NCBI GenBank assembly: GCA_030374805.1
Contig: JARGSG010000090.1
Span: 248,001 to 312,000 of the forward strand
Direction of reading: 5' to 3'
DNA length: 64,000 bases
Source of the DNA: Gracilaria gracilis
Taxonomy: Eukaryota; Rhodophyta; Florideophyceae; Gracilariales; Gracilariaceae
This document shows, piece after piece, positions 22,120 through 33,449 of this stretch. The notes under the pieces were generated by a model. The model saw only the letters and a list, made by a program, of their open reading frames with translations, did not search any database and was not told the DNA's origin. Every line of letters starts with the position of its first letter. Position 1 is the first letter of the stretch. The translations under genes were made by a program, and so were the position numbers.

Positions 22120-22817
22120 CTTTACCAGAACCAGGACCGATAAACTGCCGATGACTAGACTAAAAGTAGTTCCACTCCTGGAGTGAGCTATCTACTTATA
22201 CTAGCTAGATGGTCGTGATGTATTCACAGGTAGTGGTCGTAATGCTTAAGTAGACGCCACTATATTACAGCTAGCCTGGCTAACACTCTGATACTGGGAC
22301 TTTAGAGCTCTCCAAACTTCAGCCGGTTCCGTCATCGAGATAATAAAAAGATGCGTATACACAACACAAAATGTTCGGGATTCGAGCTTTGGCAGTTCTC
22401 AGCAAAATTTTAGGTCTGTATTTCACCTTGGTTTGAAAATATTTATTAACTCTCGCGTTTTAATTGTATAATTTTAGTGCTCCTGTGTTTCTTCCAGCAT
22501 AGATAAACAAAAATAACAAACTCTGGAGTCAATTACTTAGCAGAAACCGTGGAACATCAGGAATTACAAGGCCTATCTTGGCGCAAATTACTTTTCTCCA
22601 CTTTGATTATAAAGGAGCATGGTTTGGAGAGTTTAGGCTCCCTATTTCTTCTAACTCCAATTTAGTGTGTGATAATTGCGTTTAATGTATGCTTGAGAAT
22701 TTCCTTCGACCCCATCCACACTGTTTTTGATTGGGTTTTCTTTTTATCCGTTTCAATTCTCACCCCATACACTCAAGCCACCAGTTCATTCTCTCCACTG
22801 TATTGAATAATACAAGC
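22120..22817. other. intergenic, no gene seen
   Basis: AT-rich sequence with no supported coding on either strand. The last 100 bases would be the leader of the gene at 22818. Confidence 0.5.
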
Positions 22818-23339
22818 ATGTCTCAAGCAATTGGAGAGATTTCTGTGTCCAATCTCAATGATAACGGACATGAAGACGAATTCATAGAACGAATTCTGTC
22901 ACAAACTTCTTCTAATGTGGCCGATGGTAAATCTATTCCATCTCTTCCTTCAAGCTTCTGCCCGCAAATATCGGAGGAGAACAAAGCTGTGACCCAGCAG
23001 AGTACGTTTGGCTCTAGTTGCGAGGTACCCGGAACTGGAAGTATAATTCAAGAGAGCAATTCGTCTCAAAGAATTAATGAAGAGAAAACCACGAAGAGAC
23101 AGAGACAACAGAAAACTGTCTATGAGCCCGTGGAAATGATCAAATTGTGTTTGAAGAAGAGAAAGATCTCACGTAAATTGTCTTTAGAGTTAGTGCTTCG
23201 TGAGGAATGTACTTCTGCGGATGACAATGATATTCAATTGCCTACGCTAGCAGAATCCCACACGCCGGGTGCTATGGATATCACCAAAGATGCGAAAATA
23301 CATCGTAGCCAATCCGTCTCTTACTGCTCCATCTGCTAG
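22818..23339 (+). CDS. hypothetical protein, 173 aa, Ser/Glu-rich
   Basis: Clean frame from ATG 22818 (MSQAIGEISVSNLND) to TAG. The protein is hydrophilic and Ser/Gln/Glu-rich with no signal peptide or membrane segment. A basic patch (TTKRQRQQK, LKKRKISRK) near residues 95-130 suggests nuclear or nucleic-acid association. It ends CSIC, which has the shape of a CaaX-type prenylation tail, though Cys at the last position is not a usual residue. I recognise no family. It lies alone between retro-debris and a palindrome-rich DNA element. Confidence 0.5.
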   Translation: MSQAIGEISVSNLNDNGHEDEFIERILSQTSSNVADGKSIPSLPSSFCPQISEENKAVTQQSTFGSSCEVPGTGSIIQESNSSQRINEEKTTKRQRQQKTVYEPVEMIKLCLKKRKISRKLSLELVLREECTSADDNDIQLPTLAESHTPGAMDITKDAKIHRSQSVSYCSIC

Positions 23340-23825
23340 TTTCCAGCGTTTCTGGTAACACAACAGAGTAATCTACTAATGTTTCTAAATACTAATGCAG
23401 AACCAAACTCCACTCATTACAAAGGTTTCGAAAGCGAAACAGAGTACTGGTAGTTCTGTTGCAATAGACGTGAATTAAAATTTTTTTAAGAAACAGGTCA
23501 CAACCTCATTCCACCAGAACATCAAACTTTCATTTGATAGAAATCCTTTTGCTCCAAGTTCTCTAGCTTACCATTTTTGCTGGAGTATGAGTGATGAAGT
23601 TGATGAGACATAAGGTGGTGAGATACGTTTCATCTTTTCTGCGGAAGGCCTGTGATGGAAATATGAGGCACAGAGAGGTATCGGAGCGAACCCGTTGGTC
23701 GCAGTTGTCTCATATGGCGAATATATGAGAATAAACGGCAAGTGAAGCCGGGAAAGAGTGTGGTGATTAAATTGTTTACCAAAACTCGAAGGAAAGTAAG
23801 TTTCTTCGAAAAGTAAATGGCACTA

Positions 23826-24871
23826 CGCACTCTCTTCTAGTGTCTATTCGAGCGGAAGTTTGACCTCATATGAGGTCAGCTTGACCTCATATGAGGGGAG
23901 CACCGATGAGTAGAAAAGAGTAAAAAATTGGATAAAGTTTTGCACATAATTCAGCGATTCACTCATAAACTATTTCAATTATGTTATCAAACTAGTTCCG
24001 TTATTCTAAATACTCATTTGAAGCTAAGCAATTCTATGCAACAAGTGCTAGAGTAGTCATCCGATTGCATGAAGATTTCCAAATTCAGTCCAAACGCGAA
24101 GAAATTCTACGTAACACTTAAACACTGCTTAAAACGCTTAAAAACTTTTTAACTTTCCTGTTCCAATAGTTCTTGACGGCCACCCAGTATTTGGTTTACG
24201 CACTGTTTGCTACTATATTAGCCAAAACCAATTTGTGCAGAACTTTTATAAGCATTATGACTGAGTTCAAACCCTTTTTAAGAATTGAGTTACGTAAACA
24301 TATCCTATCCTGTTTGGTACATTAAGTGTTATGTAGTCGAAAAAGTAGAACCATCTTTCAAATTGTAGTGTTTTACTTCGCACTATTACACGTTCAGAGC
24401 TTCAAAAACAGCTTTCTAACCTTGTAAATACCAAGGTATGCAAGAATGATATACATAGTTTTAAAGATAGAATTTCTTTTAAATTTGGGATGTTGGGCAT
24501 TTCAGTGTTGTGTTAAAACTATTGTAAATAGTAAAATGCCATTTACCCCCTTTATTCTGAGAACGATTTCAAACAGTTTGAAAATATGATTTTGAGGCTC
24601 TGTCGTTTTCGTTATGTAGAAAGATAAAAACTTCTCTTCGTCAAAGAAGTTAAAATTTGATTAAATTTTCGAAGGTAGCGAATATATCTTTTCCCCATCA
24701 AGTTCTGAACGTCGCTTTTTGTTGTAGACATTCCGCTCTCCCATGAATGTAATGCTGCTTGCGGTTCTAGAGAGGTGCTTATTAGTAAGTGAACTGGTCT
24801 ACATCTATTGTTATGTAATATTGTATTTTGACCTCATATGAGGCCAATGTCGAATAGACACGAGAGCGCCG
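23826..24871. mobile_element. ~1.05-kb non-autonomous DNA element with palindromic termini
   Basis: Inverted ends share GTGTCTATTCGA (23840-23851 and 24850-24861), followed inward by the 18-bp perfect palindrome TGACCTCATATGAGGTCA at 23861-23878, a second near copy at 23882-23896 and one at about 24829-24845. The AT-rich interior has no coding frame. No duplication could be fixed, so exact ends and class are uncertain. Confidence 0.65.
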
Positions 24872-26945
24872 TCGTTTGGCTTGGCGATATCGACTTATGT
24901 GCCGAATCCGACACCGCCGCCCTGTCCATGGGGCTCGGCCAAAATGAAGTTCGAGCTCACCAACTCACAGCACCGCCGTCTGCGGCTCGGCACAGCAGAT
25001 GTGCCGAGTGATACGCATTACCGCAGCTGCCAGCTCAGCTTCCTTTACCCATCTCGCCGTGGCCTTTGATTATGCCAACTGCAGCAGTAAACGATCACCC
25101 AAACCAAAACAATAATATTGCCATCATGGCCATGCAGTGCAAAGCTTCGCCCCAAACACCTCTATTCTGTCTCTACCGGCCCAGCGAATCCAACCGCGAT
25201 CAGAGCTAAGTACCGAATGGAGAAGAACGTGACGAGCGACACTTTCCTCTTCCAAAGGAAAAGATTGAGCTGTGAGGTCCACTACAGCTCAGAAATAGGG
25301 AGCTCACATTCCTTGAGTTTCTATACCTCCTTTGACCTCAGGGATGGCTCCCTTTGCACAGCTTTATTGATTTTCATAAACATACTCTCTATTACGTGCT
25401 ATAACGTTTTGCAGTCAATAAATGAGTTCAACATTTTGCGCATTTCCCGTCGCCAAAAAAGTTTGTGTTGTTCGTGCGCATGAGTAGTCAGTTAAATTCT
25501 GACTAATTGGCGATTGGAACCAAAATATAGAGCGCGATAGGATCTAAATGAAACCGTAGTGCTGTGCATAAGTGTGTCAAGAATCAAGGTGAGCTTTAAT
25601 CCATTTTTGTGTAGGTTAGTTGGGTACATGGTCCAACATGCAAACGCTTCGATCCCGAGGTAGGTATATAGCATGCCAAAAGTCACATCTGGCGAGCTTT
25701 ATTGCAAAAGAGGCGACCGCAACTGGACAAACTCAAAGAGAAGGTGTGACAAATCCAAACCGCGCTCGCAATGATGAGCTGCATCTAACAGGACGTAACG
25801 CGAGCACGCGCGAGCTGTGAGTTAGAGGGAAGTATAGGAACTAGCTGAAGGAGCGCGCAGCTGACGTCAACTCTCCATGTTAATCCAAGAACATCCATTT
25901 GTCGTGGAACGTTGCGAATTTATGATAATCACTTTTTCGGAAGTTATGGTGTCCTACTGTTGTTGACTGGAAAGAGCTATTTAGACATGTCCTTCCAAAC
26001 GTCGGGTCGTTAGTGGAAACGTTCAAACTGGGATGGAGTTATAGAGCAAATGGGGATGTTTGGCATCTGTTATGAGCTGAAGGACTGAACTAACCTATCA
26101 AAGTTTCTGCACGAAACCACGTCGTGCGAGCACGTGGACGCCCGCAACCGGGCATGTGGCATCGATAACAGCGGGGAGGAGCGCGGACTTACGATTCAAG
26201 CGAAGTCTCGTGGTTGGTCTGGCAAGATTTTCAACCATTCGACAAGGCCATGCAGTTGCTTTTGCAGAGGCTACTGCGCTATATGAGGTGAGAAGAGTCT
26301 CCCCTCTGAGGAACGCACCGAACCCGGATAGACAGGAGATTGCGGAGACCAGCGAAGATCGCGTCAGATTCATATATGAGCACATGCAATCTGGGTTTTG
26401 GTTCATGGTACATATTCGAGTTCTCACGGTAATGATGGTAATAATTTTCCTCCTGCTGGGTTTGTCGCCATTCCATTCGGACTAGGAGACGTTTTTATTG
26501 CTTTCTTTCGGATTGGGTTGGTTTTCTGTTTTTTGGGTGTCTTGCCTTGTTGATGTTGTTGATCGCTTGGAAATTGCGGAGACCATGGCCTTTGGTTCAC
26601 TCTCTCATACGTCAGGGGCTGAGAAGCAGAGTACAAAATTGATCGAGGTGAATTGCGAGACACTAGATGGAAGTAAGTCGATGGAGTGTCTACGTCAGGG
26701 GCGTTGACGAAAGAAGAGACAGCGCGGCGCATCTGCGTGTGAGGTTGAGGGACGTGTACGCGTGGCATGTGGCAAGCTACAACACGTGGCTGGCGCCTCT
26801 TTTTCAGTGGCCAAACGAATTGGCAATTAAAACATTGGAAAAGTTTGTTGAAAGTTGCCACAAACGTACGTGTACCACGTACCAGTGACGAGGGTGATGA
26901 CGTCGTCGGTGACGTCAGTGAGGTCGCCCTTGTCGTATCTAGCCA
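24872..26945. other. intergenic, no supported gene
   Basis: A slightly GC-richer patch at 24880-25070 and short frames near 26100-26480 exist on both strands, but none shows a family motif or consistent frame. The last few hundred bases should contain the promoter of the oxidase gene at 26946. I see no clear TATA there. Confidence 0.5.
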
Positions 26946-28649
26946 ATGACCTCGTCTTCGGCAGTTGTGGAGGCGTTTTACTGCACGCCGTGCAACAAGA
27001 GTGCAACCGCAATTCCGATTTCAAATCTGCCCTCAATAGAAAGCTTGGCTCTGATGCTCATCGTTCACCAGCCTCGCCGTTCTCATCTCCTTCTTCGAAC
27101 AAAGCTCGACATGAAGGACACTTGGGAACCATACGAGGATTCGCGCCTCCCTGTTGAAAAAATTCGATACAAACTCTTGCCGCCCTTTCTTGCCAGACGT
27201 TTCTTTTTCCTACCTGCTCTCAACCTCGTCGGTATCACAATCGTAGAGATCGTGGTCGCTCTCAGCTTACTGGCCGTCACGGTCGTGTTAGGATATCTTT
27301 TCAAAGATGAAGACGCCGAGCAGTCTGGGAATATCGCTCAAGTGTATTGGATTCCCCTGTTAATCCTCATTATGTACCGTTCTCCTATTGCCTTGCTCTT
27401 TGGCATTTCGTTTGAGAGGTCCATGTTCTGGCATGGGTTCTTTGCCATGCTAGCATTCGGCTTCGGTGTGTGGCACGGTGTCAGCAGCATGTATTGGGAT
27501 GCAAACCAACCACTACGAGGATTTGACGCGTTTGTCAAGGGCGACCAAAAGCTTGTATTTGTTTCCGGAGCAGTGATTATCGTTGTTATGGTCATCCTTA
27601 TCATTACCTCTCTGCATCCCATTCGACGCATAGTGCGACGCAAATGGTTATGGAGCCACCACATCCTTGCAGTTGTCGCTCTTATTTTCTGCGCGATACA
27701 TGGAGCTGGTGCCGCTGTTGCGGGCTTTGCGTTTTATATCGCTGATAGACTGTTTGGGTATGTTTTTCAGGCGTATTGGCAATACCGCAGTATAGGTTCT
27801 GAAACAAGAGTGGCTCTGCTCAAATCTGGGTTTGTGAGGCTTTCTTTCCCTAGAACCTTCTCATTTACTTCAGGTCAGTATATTTGCATCAACATTCCTT
27901 CTGTATCTTTGTTCGAATATCATGCTTTCTCCCTTGCTTCATCTCCAGCGGATGACCAAACGTGTATCCTGGTTAAATCAGAAGGTCGGTGGACAAAAAA
28001 ACTTGTGAGGACGATTCAAAAGCTTTCTGCTCACAGTGGTGAGGAAGTTCCGATATGTGCACGCATTCATGGTCCAATTGGCAGCGTCGCTCTAGACTGG
28101 CAGACCTCATCAAAGTATCAAACGTTTTTGCTCGTTGCCGGCGGTGTCGGCATTACCCCGCTCATCTCTTTTTATCGTCATTTATTGTCACAAGCTCTGA
28201 GAGGGCGACCGATCAGAAAAGTTGTTCTTATATGGGCTGTGCGGAATCGGACCATTGCTGCGGACGTTTTCTGCACTCAACTTCATGCGATGGGTGATGG
28301 GCAACATATCTTGGACTCTGAAAATCCTCAGAGATTGTCGGACCACCATTTCAGGGCACAGATCTACCTCACGCGTCAAGATGAAAGCGAGGATACTCAA
28401 AATGGCGCGCAAAGCGAAACTCTCTCTGACGCTGACATTGAGAAAGTTTTGGTCAAAGTTGAGTGGAACAGCGGACGTCCGAACGTGCCGGACATCTTCA
28501 CAAACATGCGTGACGAAATGGAAGCCCAAGGGCGAGTGGCTGTGCTTGGCTGCGGTCCTAGTGAATTGACTCGAGACGTGATCAGAGCTTCGGGAAGCGT
28601 TTCTAAACCTGGGGTGCACTTTGACGTGCATCTGGAGCATTTCTACTGA
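26946..28649 (+). CDS. NADPH oxidase / ferric reductase-like membrane flavocytochrome b
   Basis: 567 aa, intronless. Residues 86-275 hold about six membrane segments with paired heme-ligand histidines: His163 and His177 (WHGFFAMLAFGFGVWHG), then His238/239 and His252 (WSHHILAVVALIFCAIHG). The FAD-binding domain has EYHAFSLAS (324-332), the counterpart of the HPF-T/S motif. The NADPH domain has GGVGITPL (399-406) and CGPSEL (536-541). Electrons pass from cytosolic NADPH through FAD and two hemes to O2 or ferric iron outside. No EF-hands precede the membrane part, unlike plant Rboh. An in-frame Met at residue 56 (27111) is an alternative start. Superoxide producer versus iron reductase cannot be told from sequence. 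Confidence 0.92.
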   Translation: MTSSSAVVEAFYCTPCNKSATAIPISNLPSIESLALMLIVHQPRRSHLLLRTKLDMKDTWEPYEDSRLPVEKIRYKLLPPFLARRFFFLPALNLVGITIVEIVVALSLLAVTVVLGYLFKDEDAEQSGNIAQVYWIPLLILIMYRSPIALLFGISFERSMFWHGFFAMLAFGFGVWHGVSSMYWDANQPLRGFDAFVKGDQKLVFVSGAVIIVVMVILIITSLHPIRRIVRRKWLWSHHILAVVALIFCAIHGAGAAVAGFAFYIADRLFGYVFQAYWQYRSIGSETRVALLKSGFVRLSFPRTFSFTSGQYICINIPSVSLFEYHAFSLASSPADDQTCILVKSEGRWTKKLVRTIQKLSAHSGEEVPICARIHGPIGSVALDWQTSSKYQTFLLVAGGVGITPLISFYRHLLSQALRGRPIRKVVLIWAVRNRTIAADVFCTQLHAMGDGQHILDSENPQRLSDHHFRAQIYLTRQDESEDTQNGAQSETLSDADIEKVLVKVEWNSGRPNVPDIFTNMRDEMEAQGRVAVLGCGPSELTRDVIRASGSVSKPGVHFDVHLEHFY

Positions 28650-29091
28650 GACCGGCCCAGAATCGCGATTCATGAGCCTCCCGCCGCGATAATTGAAAGT
28701 GGAAACCGAGCTTGCAGCCTTTGTCAGAGCCGAAAGTCTGGTGCACAGGTGGCACCATCCTGGGCCGCCACTGTGCCCGTAAACACCGTTTGGAAGATCA
28801 GCCTCTCCCGAGGCGGGGACACCGGGCTCCGTTGTCCGATTCCCTAGTTCCTCAATGTGCTTGGAGTCAGTTTTCATTTTATCGAGTCTAATAGATGTCA
28901 ATTTGTTTAATTGCACATTTGTAACTACTTAAGTTCCACAAGTTGTTCAACCTCGGAAGAAAATCCCGTGTCTCTAGACTAGACCACCTCTTCTCCGCCC
29001 GCGACCCAGGAATATTCGGGGGACCAAGTCCCTGATGCATTTTTAGAATAAACCTGTTTGCAAACCTAGCACCACAAAACTTTTTTGGAAA
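28650..29091. other. intergenic between convergent genes
   Basis: No gene seen. It holds the 3' regions of the oxidase (+) and zinc-finger (-) genes. Confidence 0.55.
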
Positions 29092-30126
29092 CTAGTTTAG
29101 CTCATGAGTCGCCAAATGTTCTCTGTATAGGGATCTCCGATACCCCTTATAGTTGCACCCCCGTTTGTCGCACTTGTACTCCATACACCGACTCATGTGA
29201 CGTTGCATAAATTGCAGAGCGATCATTCTCTTACACACTGGACATTCTGTCTTCGAAAAAGGATGTTCAGAAGGATCTTCGATTCCGATGTTATCCCAAT
29301 CATAAAGGTCCACTAATGAAGGGGCAGGTCGACGTTTGACCTCACTTTCCACATGGGCTCTATCCCACATCGAAGGTCTAGGCCCACTAGAAGGTCCAGC
29401 TCCACTAGAAGGTCCAGCTCCACTAGAAGGTCCAGCTCCACTAGAAGGTCCAGCTCCACTAGAAGGTCCAGCTCCACTAGAAGGTCCAGCTCCACTAGAA
29501 GGTCCAGCTCCACTAGAAGGTCCAGCTCCACTAGAAGGTCCAGCTCCACTAGAAGGTCCAGCGCCACTAGAAGGCCCAGCAGCACCATGAGTCGCTATAT
29601 GTTCTCTGTATAGGGATCTCCGATACCCCTTATAGTTGCACCCCCGTTTGTCGCACTTGTACTCCCTGCACCGACTCATGTGACGTTGCATAAATTGCAG
29701 AGTGACCATTCTCTTACACACTGGACATTCTGTCTTCGAAAAAGGATGTTCAGAAGGATCTTCGATTCCGACGTTAACGCAATCATAAAGGTCCACTATT
29801 GAAGGAGCAGGTCGACGTTGGACCTCACTTTCCACATGGTCTCTATCCCACATCGAAGGTCCAGCCCCACTAGAAGGCCCAACAGCACCATAAGAATTCC
29901 CCAGACTCAGCGGGACTGACCTACGATATAGGGCAGAACTACTTGTTGCACCGCCGCTGTTCGAAGGAAAGGTTGAAACAGCCCTTTGACCCCGACTCCC
30001 TGAGTTTGATGGCGATGCCTTCATGTTGCCATCGGGAAAGGAATTCACTCCAATCTTGTCAGATGAGTCTCTTCGATGTTTGGGTCGTCCACTTCCAAAA
30101 GACGATCCGGCCCCGTTAGAGCTCAT
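29092..30126 (-). CDS. duplicated C2H2-type zinc-finger protein with PSSGAG repeat
   Basis: 344 aa from ATG 30126. A Ser/Gly-rich N-terminus is followed by two nearly identical ~100-aa modules. Each has MWDR.HVESEV.RRPAPS, then a finger CPVCKRM..LQFMQRHMSRC, then CDKRGCNYKGYRRSLYREH.ATH. The modules are joined by about 11 copies of the hexapeptide AGPSSG, encoded by an 18-bp minisatellite. The pairing of Cys/His suggests two zinc-binding units per module. This points to a nuclear DNA- or RNA-binding role. The module copies are so alike that a recent internal duplication or gene conversion is likely. The protein at 41992 has a similar Ser/Gly start and C2H2 fingers. Confidence 0.82.
   Translation of the reverse strand: MSSNGAGSSFGSGRPKHRRDSSDKIGVNSFPDGNMKASPSNSGSRGQRAVSTFPSNSGGATSSSALYRRSVPLSLGNSYGAVGPSSGAGPSMWDRDHVESEVQRRPAPSIVDLYDCVNVGIEDPSEHPFSKTECPVCKRMVTLQFMQRHMSRCREYKCDKRGCNYKGYRRSLYREHIATHGAAGPSSGAGPSSGAGPSSGAGPSSGAGPSSGAGPSSGAGPSSGAGPSSGAGPSSGAGPSSGAGPSSGPRPSMWDRAHVESEVKRRPAPSLVDLYDWDNIGIEDPSEHPFSKTECPVCKRMIALQFMQRHMSRCMEYKCDKRGCNYKGYRRSLYREHLATHELN
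29375..29578. repeat. 18-bp coding minisatellite, about 11 copies
   Basis: The unit is AGAAGGTCCAGCTCCACT. It encodes AGPSSG on the minus strand inside the zinc-finger gene. Nearly all units are identical, so length variation between individuals is likely. Confidence 0.95.
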
Positions 30127-30779
30127 ATCTTATTGGGGTGCGTTCTATACGTCAAAAGTGCGTACAAGGGTTTGTTTGTCAATGTGCATGTGTGTGTGAT
30201 TTTTTTCTCGAAGCTTGGGGAGAAATAGTTCTACTTATAGGGTCTCATTCTGCGCCGTCAGGCAAAATAAGATTACTTTGGTAGGACAAAGTTGGGTTGA
30301 GCAACGACAGTTGTACAGTGTACGTGTCGAGTTTGAATTTCCATGAGAATAAGTCTTTCTGACACCGAGAGGAGACGACAGAGAAAGGTGAGCAATTATA
30401 TTGTAGGAAATATCGAATTGACTGCTTCACATGCGAACACTGTGGAACAAGAACCATGTCATGTCCCAGTTACAAGTTTATTAGGCTCCACACGCAAACG
30501 CGGCTCTAGAAGAATTGCTCCACGGCGTTGCTAGACGCCACCTTCGTACCAAAGAATTGTGCAAACGGCCTCGCTGAGCGCATTCACAAACTTCACAAGC
30601 TCATGGCAGGCATTCATGGGCGCCTTTTGCAGCGCCCTTGCGCACTCCTGCCGTTTCCGGAATGGCGCAACTGGAACAAGGGAGTAATGATACACCGTTT
30701 GATCTAGGCTTTCGCCGGGTAGTGTTAGCTGTCATCTTCCATAACTTACATACTGTACAACGATACAAACCGACACCAA
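30127..30779. other. intergenic, possible coding remnant near 30540-30700
   Basis: A plus-strand frame near 30535-30700 contains NGLAERIHKL, which recalls the third catalytic motif of a retroelement integrase, but nothing else supports it. No gene is claimed. Confidence 0.35.
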
Positions 30780-31370
30780 TCATGCGCGCTTCGAAAAGCT
30801 GGCTGCTCGCAGGAAAATGGTGGCAAAGCTCTTTCGTGAACAGCATAGGTGTCTTATTAGTTTTAAAGGGTTGGAGTTGTATTAAAAATACATTTGTTTA
30901 AGTGTTTTAAAACATAAAATAGAAACGTTTTTGCTAATGCTTTTTTTCTAATTTGCTAATGCTCTTTGCATTTTAAAGGTTTGATATATGTTCTTGAGAT
31001 AAACTATAATTGACAGTATCCAGAGAACAGGGACGACAAACACGTTATCAACGTGGCACACGAGCGCGATATGAGCCCTCGGGATGGTCATTTTCCCGAG
31101 GCTCCGCCTCGGGAAAACAACAATCCCTCGCGCTCGTATCGCACTCTCGTGTCAGTTGATAACCCTTATTTGCTTTGGTAAATATGCAGCTCAGTGACAC
31201 TGTTTTTTATACGAGCTGTAAGCATTCTATATATAAGCGGTAGATTTTGCAACTCCGCCAATTTTGAAAGAGATTACCGAAAAAAAGGCAGACTGCTAGT
31301 TTCCCCGAGACAGGTTTTGGTTGAGCATTAGATCAAAAACACGTAGCTTTTTCTGGAAGAAGCTTTGCGA
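30780..31370 (-). mobile_element. non-autonomous Helitron (copy E), 591 bp
   Basis: On the minus strand it begins A|TCGCAAAGCTTCTTCC and ends with the family's hairpin region and ATGA|T (CTGA mutated to ATGA). GGTGGCAAAGCTC, the complement of the family's subterminal GAGCTTTGCGACC with one change, lies just inside the 3' hairpin. Its middle is occupied by a different 120-bp foldback sequence instead of the usual central palindrome. Confidence 0.75.
31044..31163. repeat. 120-bp foldback element inside Helitron E
   Basis: Inverted arms GTTATCAACGTGGCACACGA and (complement) GTTATCAACTGACACGAGAG enclose a second stem TTTTCCCGAGG/CCTCGGGAAAA. The end sequence AGTTGATAACCCTTA recurs at about 41202-41216, hinting at a dispersed family. 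Confidence 0.7.
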
Positions 31371-32610
31371 TCAAAAATAGTCCTGTGCTTCCAGATTCGC
31401 AAGCTGCCATAATCTTTCCAAAAAAGTCTTCTCTTACTTCCGGATGTTCCGCTTCGTCCAAACTACTTATGTTATCGAGCTTTATTTCGTTGGTCTGCTA
31501 TTTGAGCACCAAAAAATATTTTCGAGTAATCATGTTCATATTTGCCGCATTCTGCGTCGAAGGGCTTGCTTCTGGAGTGGTGATATCAAAACCCCCAATT
31601 GTAGGTAACCTGTATTGCACTGCAATAATTGCAGTAGTAAAACCAAAAAAAATAGAATTCGCCGTGTCAGCAGCAGCGGTGGCGGTGGCGGCGGAGGCAC
31701 GAACGGCGCATCTATATCATAGCCACCGTCGTGATGCACGGCGCACGATCCAAACCATGATCTGGAACATTCCATAGACAGATCTCAACTCTGAAGGAGG
31801 CAGCAACTTGTTCTGGAGAGAGTACTACTGCTCTGCCAAGTCATGGCGGCATGCATGGATATGTCTCTCTCGACAGTTTGTTCCCGTCTCCAAGAACTAC
31901 GCGATACGGTCTGCACATGACAAGGCTTTCTTTGCCAGCGTGCAGAAAACCTACATGTGATCAGAGAACGGTTGGGATATCTTGTGCTTTCCTTGATGTC
32001 ACAAGAGGTTTATAGAACGCATCGCGCGAACCTCACAAACGCCCGTGTGTGTAACGGGCCAACGAAATGTTTTCAAAGAGCAGCATCACTTACTTTCAGA
32101 TTAACGCCTCAAACATGCCATGCGCATTGACATCCCAAGTGCACAATCTCATTGATGCTGCTCTTGCAATTGAATGAGATGTAGTTCTTGGGCTCGAGAA
32201 TCAAGAACCACGTCTGTTACATTCACTTCTTTGAAAACTATTGCGAACGCAGAAGAAACTTGAGACCACATCAAGCTGTGCTGTCCCCTCCGACGACGGG
32301 ACGAACCCGCCGATGAGGGACAGTGCAATATAATCGATACGGCGCAAGCTACGTAGCACGACTCACCATTACTTACGTGGCCATATCTGGCGCTTCCGCC
32401 TTGCACGAGGCGTTCCGGTGTTCACAAAAACGACTGTAGCGCTCAACCTAACGAGGAGCAACTGAACAACAGGTATGATGTGAATCAATTCCTCCCCACC
32501 CTCTTCACGCTCCGATCTCGTCTTGCTAGTACCAAGAGCTCGGAGGATGCTATCATCATGGTGCTATTCACACGATAAAAGCTACACACAAATCCATTTG
32601 CAGTAGGCCT
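31371..32610. other. intergenic, no supported gene
   Basis: The frame at 31385-31777 (+) has an Ala-rich tail but no family motif and lies directly after a Helitron. I see no gene on either strand. Confidence 0.5.
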
Positions 32611-32742
32611 GTAGTGAACCGGGGGGAAGGGCGGCAGGGCCGGGGTTCGAACCACGAACCCCGGGCCACGCTAGGTATGCGTACGACTGTGGATGGCTAA
32701 CAGCCACTACAAGGCCTTCTCGAGCTGGCCTTTCTCAAGAGC
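32611..32742 (-). mobile_element. tRNA-derived SINE, copy 2 (partial)
   Basis: On the minus strand a pol III B box GGTTCGAACCC is followed by CGGCCCTGCCGC, CTTCCCCCC and GTTCACTAC, the same 3' sequence as the SINE at 39821-40009. An A-box-like TGGCTGTTAGCC lies upstream. Confidence 0.7.
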
Positions 32743-33014
32743 CGTACATGAGCCAAGCAAGTTGGAAAACGCAAAGCGCTCGGAGATTTCCAAGCAAAAC
32801 GATAAGTGGTTCAAAACAAGGTAATCTTTACCTTTTTACCCTACACCCATACATAAAAGACAGTTTGTCAATGTTTTCTTGCACGGATGTGGTTGAGGCA
32901 TATAGCTTTGTGCGGGCTCATACTAACATTTATGTCTACGTTTTATCCATGTCACGTGAATGCAACGCGACTGCTTTTGCTTCTTTGGGAATCCGCTTGA
33001 TCTCGTAGAAAGGG

Positions 33015-33021
33015 TATATAA
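33015..33021 (+). promoter_or_regulatory. TATA box of the PI-PLC-like gene
   Basis: TATATAA lies 114 bp before the ATG at 33129, a normal spacing for a TATA promoter with a short 5' leader. Confidence 0.6.
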
Positions 33022-33128
33022 GGCATCCCTTCCGCTGTGCTTACCAAGATGACGCGTACATGATACCCAAGATTTATGCAAGCGCATGTCGAATTTAATA
33101 TTTCCCGCTTCACCTTCATACTTCGGTC

Positions 33129-33449
33129 ATGAGCGGGTACGACTCAATCCAAGCTACACACCTCAGAACTACTGACGAGGATACGGAGTTAGTGACTGGG
33201 GAACCCCGGCTAGCACGCACGAAAAAATCGTTCAATGTACGCATTGTGATCGTCATCATCACCGTATTATGTTTCTCTGCCATTCTGTTCACTCTTGGTC
33301 CTCCAAACTCTCGCTCCGTCAGTCATATCGCCGCTTTTGCTTCCAACCCGCGCCCCATACTTAGAGGTTCCTCGAAACCTGTGGCAGTCTTCTCTTCCAA
33401 CTCGAAGGTAACGATTTTTGATGAAGAATTGCAGTCTGGTGGATTAGTA
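33129..33449 (+). pseudogene. 5' part of a membrane-anchored PI-PLC-like gene, cut by a Helitron
   Basis: 107 codons. A hydrophilic N-terminus precedes one membrane helix (VRIVIVIITVLCFSAILFTLG) near residues 36-57, then a Ser-rich stalk. At 33449 the sequence enters a Helitron 3' end, and translation would close within ten codons on Helitron sequence. Reading continues in the same frame, without a target duplication, at 40028, where the catalytic domain follows. I infer one original gene for a type II membrane or secretory-pathway enzyme, now split by 6.6 kb. Its promoter remains upstream. Confidence 0.75.

Noticed and set aside
26098..26485. Genes on either strand upstream of the NADPH oxidase
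   Set aside because: Competing frames on both strands, no motif, no consistent start. Treated as intergenic.
29336..29613. Repetitive plus-strand frames rich in EGPAPL or TRRSSS
   Set aside because: They are the other frames of the 18-bp minisatellite, which codes PSSGAG in the minus-strand zinc-finger gene.
30540..30720. Integrase fragment with NGLAERIHKL
   Set aside because: A single ten-residue resemblance without the other catalytic motifs is not enough.
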